Assembly: GCA_013398295.1 (NCBI GenBank)
Contig: VZSF01007785.1
Coordinates: 186,001 to 250,000 of the forward strand
Direction: 5' to 3'
Source: Chionis minor
Lineage: Eukaryota; Chordata; Aves; Charadriiformes; Chionididae
Length of the DNA: 64,000 nucleotides
Every line of letters starts with the position of its first letter. The stretch's first letter is position 1. A program made the position numbers and the translations under genes. Below, one piece after another: positions 50,731 through 62,376 of the stretch. Below the pieces are notes generated by a model, which saw nothing but the letters and a program-made list of their open reading frames with translations, was not told the DNA's origin and did no database searches.

Positions 50731-53700
50731 TTCAGCTCCCTTGGATAGCAGCTCCTAGCAGCTGACTGGCAGCCAGCTGCTTATGGAAGAGGGGAAAGAG
50801 GCAGAGCAGTTCTAGACATGGAAAAATAAAATTGTCTGTCGCAGGAGGTATTGCTTTTTAAATGCTTCAGAATAGCAAGTACCCGGATACCCATCTCCCG
50901 GAAAATGGAGTTTCTGCTACTCTTGTGTAATTAGGGGAGGACAGGGAAGAGTCTATCACTTCTCCGAGTTCATTCCTTTAATTGTCATTGTTTCCATGTC
51001 CAATACTTCTAAATGAGAGCTACATCTGCCTCTTCTTCCCGCAGCAGCTCAGTTTAGTAGTGTCTTCCTTTAGTGAGCTTTTTATTGCAAAAATAATTTT
51101 CTGTTTTGCTATTTTCACTGTAGATATCATGTAAGATGATGGTTTTTGCATATCTGGTGTGAGACTTTACCTTAAAAAATTTTATTCAGTTACACAAGGA
51201 ATAAAATCCTGAATTCAATTTTTGCCTGCCCTGCTAGGGAAGTGGCTTTGTTAATTCTAGTAATTATTACATATTTTATTACAGTCTGTCAGTTGCATCT
51301 AATGTACTCTTTCCTGTTTTACTCCATAAGCTGTATACTGGGTAGAAAAAGGGAGGAGACTCTTGTCTAGTCTTGTGCTTGAGTGGAAATTTTTTTAGCA
51401 TGTGCACGTTCTCCCTCCCACCTGATTCCCCCACTTTATCTGAATTGTAATGCTACTGATGATCTCCTGTCTACTACAGTCAGCAAAAGTACAACTGTTG
51501 GCCTCACTGTGCACACAGGGTAGGAATGGTCTATGTCGTCTTTCTTCCACAATCACTCTTGTTCTGTTATATGAAAATTTCCCTTTGGCCATAACTATCA
51601 GGCAAAGTAGCACTACAGGGTAATCTGTGGCCACATCAGCTGAACGTGTCCTGATATGCTTCTCCATGGCCCTGGTGACTCCTATAACTCTTTCTTCCTT
51701 GTCCCTCTTTCCCTCCCTTTCTCACTTCAAAATGGGATGCTTCAAAGCACTTAAACTGTGCATTTCCATGGATTAAGAAATGGGTCAGGTTTTTTTTTTT
51801 TTTAAGACCCATTAGTCCCAGAGAAGCGAGTCCTGTCTGGGAGATAAACTCCTGTTTTCTGGAGACCTTCAGGATGTTCAGTAAGCAGTGGTGATAGTTC
51901 CCTCGGCGTGTACCATACAGAGGAAGGTAATACTATTAGCTGTTGTGTTTTACGTGTAAATTCCATGTCAGGCTTCTGCCGTCAAGTTAGAAGAGAGATT
52001 ATTGTTCTCAGCTTTTCTAACCCCCCGCACACGCATTCCCAGGTGGAAGCTGAGTGCCATGTGGTGCCTGAAGTGAAGGCTGCAGCTTCTCCTTGAACTT
52101 GGACCAGTCCGCTGGTTTCTGTGACAATTCCCTCACAAGTTTCCATTCTTGAACATACGGTTGGTCTGCTCTGAACTTACCGTTCTGCTATATTGCAGTG
52201 TTTTCCTTGACTGAAGTCGTTCCCAACTGCTGTCACTTGAGGGGAGTGAGCTCAGTGGCACCAGAAATAGCTCAGTAAGGTCATCAGGTTTGCTCCAGGA
52301 TTCTGAGAACAGGTCAACAAGAGCAGAATTCCCCCAGACTGTAATGATGCTTACCTGCAGTTTTCTGCAACTGCGGTGTCAGCAGGCAGAAAGAGTCACT
52401 GCACTTCTTTCTCATATACACACTCGGTCCTGAGTTTAGGTTTTGCTTCTCTCTGAAACACCCCCTTTTCCCAGAGGCAGCTGCCATAACCTGGGTCACC
52501 TTAACTGGTTGGATAAATGACCTTGTCACTGTTTGCTCTTCCCCATATATTGCTATTTCCTACTCTTCCCTGATTTGTGTTGCTGTCATCTTCTCTACTT
52601 CTCTTCTGGTAGTCTGGTATAAGTTAAAGGAAATTGTTTGTCATTCTTACTTTTTTATTTTGCTGTTCCAGCTAGTTTCCAATAGAGCACTTGTGTATAA
52701 AAAACGGACAGGCGGGAGTATGAGCAATAAATAGTAATGCTTGTTAATGATATATATTTTCCTACCATGTGACTTCTCTTTCTCCTAATTATTTTTCCTT
52801 CTTCAAAGCCAATTAGTTTAATGTGCTAACAGGAATTTACAATGGGGCTGCCAAGCCATATGTCTCTGAATCTCTATGGATTCCCAGCATGACTTTTTGT
52901 TATGCACTGAGAAGTGACAGATGTGTGACACGGAAAACGTTATTCAAACCTGTTCTGTTTTTCTGTAGCTTTGGGCCAGGATCGGTTTTAAAAAACATGG
53001 GTTACCGATAACAGTACATATTTTGGGAGTGTGGGAGTATGACTTTCTCATCCCTTGGTCCTGCAAAGATTCCTGTGTGTGCTGGGGGTCAGATGCACAC
53101 AGGTCTGTTGAACTTGCTTGGACTGTTCATAGAGATAAGGGTGAGTATGGGAGTGAATAACACAGAACTGGGACCTTAAACCTGAGCGGAGCATGAGGAT
53201 ATAGCAACTGTAGCACAGTCTAATCTGGGCAGTGTTTTTGAGTACAGGGTGCTTGATATAAAATTATGAAACATCCACGATGCTCCTTGTAGCTCCACAC
53301 TATCAAGAGGCATTTCTGTATTGAAGGACATTTTTCCTAACCTCCTCCTGGCCTGGGTTCTAATAGTCAGAATCTGATATTAAGTATGAGGATTGCAAAA
53401 GACATACCACTCCCTCTGTTGATTGCTAGACCTGTGATACTGATAGATGTTATTATTTCGGCTGTGCTGCACTGTCAGCACTTCCCATGCCATAGATTTT
53501 TGTATGTATTGTGATTAAGATGTGCAGTGCCAGCTGAAACTGTTGGCAGCTGAATGGGACACATTTGTGGTTATTTTTTTTTGGCACTTGTACATGACAA
53601 TTTGGGACTGAGTTTGAGCACTCCAGCTGACCATCTCAATAAAATATTCAGCTATGACACAATTTGCAATTTTAACCTTTTCCATTAGATTTTTTTTTTT

Positions 53701-54138
53701 CTTGTTTAAGTGAAAGAGTGACTGTTCAAGAAGCTTAGCACTTGTGTCTGAAGCTATCTGGGATGTCCAGAAGATAGTACTGGATGTGATGACTTGCAGG
53801 ATTTGTGATAAGAACTGCACTTGAGTAACCTCAACAACCAGAGTGTGCACTATTTAGTTGTCTGTGTTAACTGTACAGATACCTGTGCATAAATCTTGGG
53901 ACTTGCTGGGCTTTGGGCAGGAAATCTGTAAGGCTCAAAATGCACCTCTGGCCTGCATGGTGATCCACTGCTGTACACCATAACTTAGACACCTTGTGCA
54001 AAGGCACCTTGCTTTGTGTGGTACAGAATGGAACTCTCTTGTATGGAAGGCTACAAGTCTCACCCTGGCTTCAGTGGTTTGACTTTCTGCTATAGCTCCA
54101 TCAGCAGTCGTGCATTCTCCTTTTAATGTATCACAGAA
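50731..54138. other. Unique non-coding sequence
   Basis: No element or exon is recognised. T14 lies at 51790-51803. Short frames occur on both strands without motifs. Confidence 0.55.
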
Positions 54139-54139
54139 N
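54139..54139. other. Single N, left edge of duplicated block
   Basis: One unresolved base exactly where identity between the two 1,735-bp copies begins. A lone N is a typical remnant of a gap that gap-closing software filled from both sides without a join. Confidence 0.95.
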
Positions 54140-55874
54140 ATTAAAATAAATGCTTGTTATTTAAATTCCTGAGTGGAAGAGTTAAGAAAGAGGGAGAATT
54201 AGGAAAATGTATGTACCTGGTGAATTGAACAAGATTTTTTTCCTTTTCTTTGGAAAAGAGTAAAAAAAAAAAAATTTTTTTTCTCTTGGCTATCATGAGA
54301 TTCTCTTCCAAGTATGGCAAAGAAACGTCCTCCTCAATACTTGAGGAGGAGGCAAAGGCTTGAATAATACTTCTAGCTAATCTTTGAGTTGCATTTTTAT
54401 TATAAAATAAAACAAAACCATCCACGTGTGCACTAGGCATATGCTTGCCTGGCTGCATTCTGTTCTTGTTTTAAACCCGGTTTATGAAAGAACAAAAACA
54501 GCATGTTCAGCAAGAACTCATGAGAGACTGTTTTACTCACCTGTGACCTCTACTTCCACTTGCAAAGATGCAACAATTATATTTACTATTGCCTCTAAAC
54601 TGCAGTGAGACTGGCAATGCATGGGGTCTATAGTATATTTGTGCTTGTGGCTGTGACCTTTCAATACGGGCTGAACCTGAAAATCATTATCATTGCAATC
54701 CATCCTGTATTAACTTCCCAATAAGCTAGAGAGAAACTGTTTTGTCAGCCTGAATTTACGCCTGCAGCACTAGATACTGAACCCTTTAACTGCTTGCAGA
54801 TGTCAGCAGTTGTATCTTATCTATTACAATGCTTCACTGAATTTTGAGCTACTGTCATGAAGTATGAAAATACTAATTTCTTTCCTATGTGAAGTAGTCC
54901 ATCTGTGAATTGTTCAGTGCAATAGTATCTTTCCACTCTTGAGAACACTTTAAATAGTGTCAGAGATGAGTCATAAAAGTGTGTTGGTCCATGCACTTTG
55001 ATTATATAAAGTGTATTAGTATTCATGGGTTTTCTTAACACTTTGGCATCTTAAAAAATGGAGATGTATGAATTTCAGTTCAGCTATCAGTCAAGCAAAT
55101 ACTCTCATGCTGATGTGAACTCAAGCAAGATACCAAAACACGTGGAATATAATTTTTAAGTCTGCTGAGTTCACTTCTTGCAGAGCGCTAGAGAAGCTGA
55201 GTGACTTAATATGTGCATTGAATTCTTAGAGGTTGTGGATACAGGTGAGTTTACACTGCGGACTGTTGTGCAGCCTGTTACACAGCTCTGCAGGACTCCA
55301 CAGCGGTGCCCGAGCAAGACATGGAAAGAGAGGGGTCTCCCCTCAGGGGAACATCAAACCAGACCTAAAAGTTGAATGGTAGGTGGCACAATGAGCAGCC
55401 AGCAGGAACAGCACTGAATGGGGCAGCTTCTGGGGAGCAGCCTCTAAGGAACCAAAGGGGCAGCAAAAACCACTGAGAAGCAAAGTTGCGGCTTGGGTAC
55501 AGCCAAAGCTTCATGGTCCAGTTCGGTTCTCTCCCAGCTTTGAAAACGGTGTGTCCTGAATGCCAAAACAGACCTATCCCATAGGCCTATCCCAAGGCTG
55601 GCTTTCAGCACACTCCAGTAGGTTGTGGTTGGACTGTAGTTTGGCAGCATAGAGCTCCTTAGGTAGTTAGCAGCTTCTGTAGGGTTCTGTACTGCTGTGG
55701 GCACCAAAGCTAGCTCATGGGAATCTAGCTGAGAAAACTGCACTGCACCGTGCTCTGCAGGATTAATCTACCCCATGAAACCAACACTGACCCAGAAGCA
55801 CGAGAGGTTGCTGTGCTCAGTTCAGCAACTTCTATATGTTTCTCTGTCTGTAAAATAACAACAACAACAAAAAA
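54140..55874 (+). repeat. 1,735-bp direct duplication, copy A (N-bounded)
   Basis: It matches 60642-62376 at a constant offset of 6,502 bases. The only difference found by reading is G at 55125 against A at 61627. It begins ATTAAAATAAATGCTTG and ends TAACAACAACAACAAAAAA. It is not an LTR (no TG...CA ends), holds no CR1 words and has no coding frame over about 105 codons. It contains a hairpin at 54328-54350 and an (AAC)n-A run at its right end. Being bounded by single Ns on both sides, this copy is the more likely to be misplaced. Confidence 0.95.
54328..54350. repeat. Perfect 10-bp inverted repeat (hairpin)
   Basis: TCCTCCTCAA, loop TAC, TTGAGGAGGA. Arms are perfectly complementary with a 3-nt loop. 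The same hairpin occurs in copy B at 60830-60852. No T tract follows, so it is not a terminator. Confidence 0.9.
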
Positions 55875-55875
55875 N
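55875..55875. other. Single N, right edge of duplicated block
   Basis: One unresolved base exactly at the right end of identity between the copies. After it, copy A continues ATCACAGGTGTG while copy B continues GTGGCGTGCTG. Confidence 0.95.
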
Positions 55876-58800
55876 ATCACAGGTGTGCAAATATCTGTTT
55901 CCTTCCAAATAATTTTTAAGGGATTTCTTGACAAATGCCGACGCAGTAAGTTATTGAAGTCTGTGGTCTGATTGAGGCGTATGTCTGGATACTCATATGA
56001 AGCTGAATTTGTCCTTGCATTCCTTATTGGGTTATGTCTTAAGCATATATATTATATTCATATAGCAATTCCTTCCAGAAGTAGTTTGGAAGAACAAATC
56101 ATAGTTCTGGAATAATCATTCAAGCTTCAGTTGTATTTTCTTTTTATATACTTGCTGCAGGTGTTTCATGTGAAAACACACAAAGCATTTTCCTAGCAAT
56201 GTTCATGATGCTGTCCTTTCAGACATTTACTAATGTTCTTGTTCTTTATTGATGGTGCTGCATCTGTGCATAAGTTGTTTTTTATGCTTGTATGAAAGAT
56301 GGTTATCTGGGCATTTGTTATTTCAGACAAATCTTTCCTCTCTCTAATCAGTACTTTGTGCTCACCACCTCCGCCCCCTGATAGCACTTAAAATAACAAC
56401 TGGGCCAATTCTGCTATGTTTGAGGCCAGTAGACGGCCCTATTGCATTAACTGGAAGCTGGACAGAGATCAAAAAGAGGGGTAAGAATTAGTTTTGGTTT
56501 GAGCTGCATGCATCTAACAGTGCTCTCAGCAGTGGTGGTATCCAGGCCTTAGCATAGGTTTATTTTTTTAAAAAAGATGCAATCTGCAATATTGTGTTGT
56601 ATCTGTAAACAACAGATACAGAGAGCGCTTTGTCATATAATCATTTTAGAGAGGATACTAGCACTGAAGAAGAGAGTAGGTTATTTCAAGGATTAGTCAG
56701 AGGATGAAGGTTGAGCAAATGGAAATCTAGGATGAATATCGGGGAGAAAAATAATCTTGCTATTGCAGTCCAGTGGAACAGAGAGCAAATGGAAGGACTA
56801 TTGATTGAGTTATTTCAAAAGGGGTAAAAAAATATTTCATCAAGAATAATCTTTCCTTGGTTAAATCGCCTGAATGTTTTTTGCCTTCTCAGATTGGTGT
56901 AATTTGTAAATATAGCATTTGTTCCACCTGTGTTAGGACCTGGTACAAATGTCACCACCCGCGTTTGGAAAAGCATTGAAGTTTGGATGCATGCTTAGAA
57001 CAAGTCATCTGTTTGGAAGGTGTGTTGAATTGGGGTCTAAACTTTTTGATGATCCATGGGGAATCATAAATGTTGTATTGCAGAGCATCCTTTCATAACG
57101 GTGCGTTATATTGCCGACTACAAGCTCTGCTTGTTAGTGTTTTGCAGTATTTCTGTGATGCACATCTGTCCGTCTGGACTGGAATGTCGTAACAGAGGTA
57201 GTTCACATCCAGCCATATGTTCATGTCACACAAATGAGGTGTGCTTTGTTCAGGTGTTATCACCTACTATGTAACAGACACTTAAATGGTAACACTTGGG
57301 CAGGCTGAAAACAATGAACTGCAAAAGTACTTGGCTCACTTGTTTAAGGCTTTACTGTCCATAATACAGTATTAGTTTAAATTACAGTCTTTAATTCCTT
57401 ATGTTATTTTGACAAGCTGTAGAAGTTGTGTTAAAACTGTCCCATTTTCCTTGTGATTTCATCTTCAGAGGAAGCTGCCACATGTACTCTTGTCATAATT
57501 TCATGCTGAAAAATGATCAGTGGACCTCTGCTGCATTGCACTGAAGTTGTTTTTCCATTGCAATCTCATAATAATGGGATTCTAATGACTTTGTGTCCTG
57601 GATGTCTATTAGCAAATCAACTGTTTTTTCAACTTTATAATATTTTTCTTAGAAGGAGCAACATAATGGAATCATCAGAAGGGCTTAAAAACAATTCCTT
57701 CCCTGTTGTTTTCATCTGGTAGTGTAGTCTCTGCATGCCTGTACTTATAGCAGGAGATCACTGAGATAGTACTAGGAAACTAGATTTAGTGTCACTTCTT
57801 AAAAAATGTGTATTTGATAACTGGTGCAATTTGCAGAAAAATGGTCTAATCCTAAATGGAATTATGGGCCCTCATGAACTTTCAAGACTGTACATTTAAT
57901 GATGATGGAGCTTCATTTTGTCTTCTGTACTTTGTGGCTGAAGCTGCAGGGTTGCAAGTAAGCATAAAAATTCAATGAAAGAGCCTTTCCCATGGGGAAG
58001 ATATGTACCTGATACTGGTCAGTCATCCCAAATTGACCCTATCTGGGTTTTTTTTAGGGCAAATACAAGAATGATGGGTGGAATGTGGGTATAGACAGAA
58101 GAATTATTAGAAAAACAACAATGGTTAGAGACCACTAAGAGTAACTAGGGCAAGTGTGGTAGCATACAGGTTTTAGAATACCAGTGCTGAATGTGCCTAT
58201 CATAAGTGTAGCTAAAGATGATGTTTCTCCAGCATGTGTTTGGGTCAGCTACTCCTATATACAGTGAGGTAGATTAAGTCTCTGGTCCAGTTTATGCTCT
58301 CTCTGTTTCATCATTACTGTAAGGAACTCTCACTCACAAACATTAAGTGATTCTTTACTTAAAATTTCAATAGAAATTCCCTATAGCCATTTCCGTGTGA
58401 AAGCTGTGCATTCATTCTTCTTGGAAGTCCAGTGCTTACTACTGTTAAGTTTGGGTTTTTTCTCTCTTCTGCTTCTACCTATTCAGCTTTGTCTCCTGGT
58501 GGCTGAGAACAGCAACTGCCAATGCTCTCTGGTCTTCGGAGTGCTATTCAGGTGGAAAAGAAATTGTGCTTTCTTTAGTTCCAATGTTATTTGTCACAGT
58601 TACAAGGATTTCTAGAGGAATTGTTTCTTCTGCTTCTCCCTGTGCCAAGGACTAAAAAGGCTATATTTTTTTTTCTTGGCTCAAATCTGTCTATTTATTG
58701 TGTGCTTAAACCCCAAAAGAGAATTGCTAGTACTTCCTTCTGACTCCAGCGATACTGGCCTAAGACCTGAGGCATGCCAAAATCTGGCTACTAAATGTCC

Positions 58801-60641
58801 TAACGTTTGCTCATTAAATGCAGGTGTCTCAGGCTGTGATCTCTTCAAGTTGTAGTTACAAATTCCATTATCTTGGCAGGGGATCATGGATCATTCTTTA
58901 TGCTTAACTTACCTATTTTCTATACTTTGCACAGAGGTTTGTGACAATGCAAAGGCATTGTCACTGTCACTTCTGTCTTAGCAAGCTTCCTCTGATCCCA
59001 AATGCTGCTGTGTTCTGAGTCCCATGGCCAAACTCTACATTCTTAGATACCTTTTACCCAGACTCCAATCTGGGACCTGGTAAGAAGATATAGGTGCTAT
59101 AAAGGACTGAGCAAGGGCTTCTGAGTTTGTCAGAACTCCTGGCCACTTTTGTGAGTGGCCCGACAAATTTTTGTTGTTGCTTTGGCTATACGCTTCCATC
59201 TTCCCCCAGCTGTCTTGCCTTGCAGTCTGCATTCCTGTGGTCATTATGACTTTCTTCCCTTTTCATCTCAGAACTCTGCCAGTGTCATTACGGCACCTTT
59301 AATTTAGTCAGCATAAGAGCACGACTTCTTCAAATGTCCACCCTTCCAGTTTTATTTATGTTGCCAAGAAGGTGCACAGCTGAGTAGGCGCCTAGGTACA
59401 CAAACTAAACTGGGCAGTTAATTCTCCCGTGTTGTTGGGCAGAAGCCATGCATCACTGTCATGAGCAGGAATATCTCTCACTCGTTTTCCTCAGGAGCTT
59501 TTTAGTGTGTGGATCTTGGAGACTATAGAAGGTTTGTGTCCTAATACAATGTTGGGATGTAATTCTTTGCTTGGTGTTGCCTTTCTGACGTTGTTCCTCC
59601 TTCTGTGTCTCCTGAGAGTTGAATGAAGATTTCCTACATCAGAGGGTTGGTAAGAGAATGGCTGTATTCATTTTTATGTTTCTTCAAGGCAGCACCTCCA
59701 AGAGAAATAAGAAACCTTATGTTCTTTCAGTGGGGCTGTGGTATGGCTGGTGCACTGTTCCTTTTTTGTATCAGAGTCAATGATGGGAGAGAAGCTGGGA
59801 GCACAGTTCACCTTTGCCCTTGTGCCTAAATATCTGTAATGTCAGGATGCTTCTGCCTCAGTCCCTTGAAGCAGGCTGTCTCCAGGACCTGCTTTGGGCC
59901 TGGGATCTTCTCAAGTTCCTCTCTGGACACAGCTGCAAACCTGTGGCTGCAGGTGGAAATAGATGACAGTAACACGGTTTGAGCGCGGCTGGGCCTTTCA
60001 ACTGATCTTTCCTTCTAGAGTTACAAAAAAGCTTGACCCAAGGATCATTAACCGAACAAATCATATTAAAAGGCGATCTGGCTGTGAATGTTTTGATGAA
60101 AACTTTCTCATTGGAAAATATTGACTGTGTCTGCATCTTACTGGAAATGTGTCAGTTTGGTCACAATCTGTCAGGAAACTTCTCAGGCACAAGACGGAAA
60201 TTATTGTAAAAGCAAACAATAATTAGGACATTAGTTTTCAGACGTGGGAAGTTTGGGTTCAAGACCTTAGTGTTTTTAGAGCAGATATTTAATCTTTCCC
60301 AGATTCCCAGTCTGAGCAGCTACTTTCGAAATAAAAGTGATGATCTGAATAAGTGTTATGGTCAGATAAATTGACTGTATCTGCATTTCAGAACTGACTA
60401 AAGGGGAGTGATCTATCAGTAGCAATTTGTACAACACTTCAGAATCCATCTGAATCAAAGGATTCAGAATGAAAGATTCAAGTTTCTCGGGTCTTCCCAG
60501 GACACTTCCCAAGTGTCCCCACCTTGCCTTTTTTGCTGGTCTTCGCCATCAGGATCAGTAGAATCCATTAGGAAAGCAGATCTTTACCTCTGTGTAGTGT
60601 TAATTACATGTATGATATATATATATATATATATAACATTT
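55876..60641. other. Unique non-coding sequence between the two copies
   Basis: No gene or transposon is recognised in the 4.8 kb between the copies. A T9 run lies near 58667 and an (AT)n microsatellite near the right end. A weak MIR-like pattern at 60245-60340 was not accepted. Confidence 0.55.
60615..60635. repeat. (AT)n microsatellite
   Basis: Twenty-one bases of alternating A and T, ending 6 bp before copy B of the duplication. Such tracts are common break points in short-read assemblies. Confidence 0.95.
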
Positions 60642-62376
60642 ATTAAAATAAATGCTTGTTATTTAAATTCCTGAGTGGAAGAGTTAAGAAAGAGGGAGAA
60701 TTAGGAAAATGTATGTACCTGGTGAATTGAACAAGATTTTTTTCCTTTTCTTTGGAAAAGAGTAAAAAAAAAAAAATTTTTTTTCTCTTGGCTATCATGA
60801 GATTCTCTTCCAAGTATGGCAAAGAAACGTCCTCCTCAATACTTGAGGAGGAGGCAAAGGCTTGAATAATACTTCTAGCTAATCTTTGAGTTGCATTTTT
60901 ATTATAAAATAAAACAAAACCATCCACGTGTGCACTAGGCATATGCTTGCCTGGCTGCATTCTGTTCTTGTTTTAAACCCGGTTTATGAAAGAACAAAAA
61001 CAGCATGTTCAGCAAGAACTCATGAGAGACTGTTTTACTCACCTGTGACCTCTACTTCCACTTGCAAAGATGCAACAATTATATTTACTATTGCCTCTAA
61101 ACTGCAGTGAGACTGGCAATGCATGGGGTCTATAGTATATTTGTGCTTGTGGCTGTGACCTTTCAATACGGGCTGAACCTGAAAATCATTATCATTGCAA
61201 TCCATCCTGTATTAACTTCCCAATAAGCTAGAGAGAAACTGTTTTGTCAGCCTGAATTTACGCCTGCAGCACTAGATACTGAACCCTTTAACTGCTTGCA
61301 GATGTCAGCAGTTGTATCTTATCTATTACAATGCTTCACTGAATTTTGAGCTACTGTCATGAAGTATGAAAATACTAATTTCTTTCCTATGTGAAGTAGT
61401 CCATCTGTGAATTGTTCAGTGCAATAGTATCTTTCCACTCTTGAGAACACTTTAAATAGTGTCAGAGATGAGTCATAAAAGTGTGTTGGTCCATGCACTT
61501 TGATTATATAAAGTGTATTAGTATTCATGGGTTTTCTTAACACTTTGGCATCTTAAAAAATGGAGATGTATGAATTTCAGTTCAGCTATCAGTCAAGCAA
61601 ATACTCTCATGCTGATGTGAACTCAAACAAGATACCAAAACACGTGGAATATAATTTTTAAGTCTGCTGAGTTCACTTCTTGCAGAGCGCTAGAGAAGCT
61701 GAGTGACTTAATATGTGCATTGAATTCTTAGAGGTTGTGGATACAGGTGAGTTTACACTGCGGACTGTTGTGCAGCCTGTTACACAGCTCTGCAGGACTC
61801 CACAGCGGTGCCCGAGCAAGACATGGAAAGAGAGGGGTCTCCCCTCAGGGGAACATCAAACCAGACCTAAAAGTTGAATGGTAGGTGGCACAATGAGCAG
61901 CCAGCAGGAACAGCACTGAATGGGGCAGCTTCTGGGGAGCAGCCTCTAAGGAACCAAAGGGGCAGCAAAAACCACTGAGAAGCAAAGTTGCGGCTTGGGT
62001 ACAGCCAAAGCTTCATGGTCCAGTTCGGTTCTCTCCCAGCTTTGAAAACGGTGTGTCCTGAATGCCAAAACAGACCTATCCCATAGGCCTATCCCAAGGC
62101 TGGCTTTCAGCACACTCCAGTAGGTTGTGGTTGGACTGTAGTTTGGCAGCATAGAGCTCCTTAGGTAGTTAGCAGCTTCTGTAGGGTTCTGTACTGCTGT
62201 GGGCACCAAAGCTAGCTCATGGGAATCTAGCTGAGAAAACTGCACTGCACCGTGCTCTGCAGGATTAATCTACCCCATGAAACCAACACTGACCCAGAAG
62301 CACGAGAGGTTGCTGTGCTCAGTTCAGCAACTTCTATATGTTTCTCTGTCTGTAAAATAACAACAACAACAAAAAA
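60642..62376 (+). repeat. 1,735-bp direct duplication, copy B
   Basis: Same orientation and length as copy A. The left edge follows AACATTT after the (AT)n tract. The right edge is in an A run continuing into GTGGCGTGCTG. No N is present at either edge, so this is the more likely native location. One substitution separates it from copy A (A at 61627). Confidence 0.95.

Noticed and set aside
54140..55874. Duplicated block as an endogenous retroviral solo LTR
   Set aside because: Ends are not TG...CA, there is no clear promoter and polyadenylation layout, and the right end is an (AAC)n-A run. The length and N borders fit a misplaced contig better.
55725..55971. Frames crossing the N at 55875
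   Set aside because: They read through an unresolved base at a suspected misassembly, so their sequence is not trustworthy.
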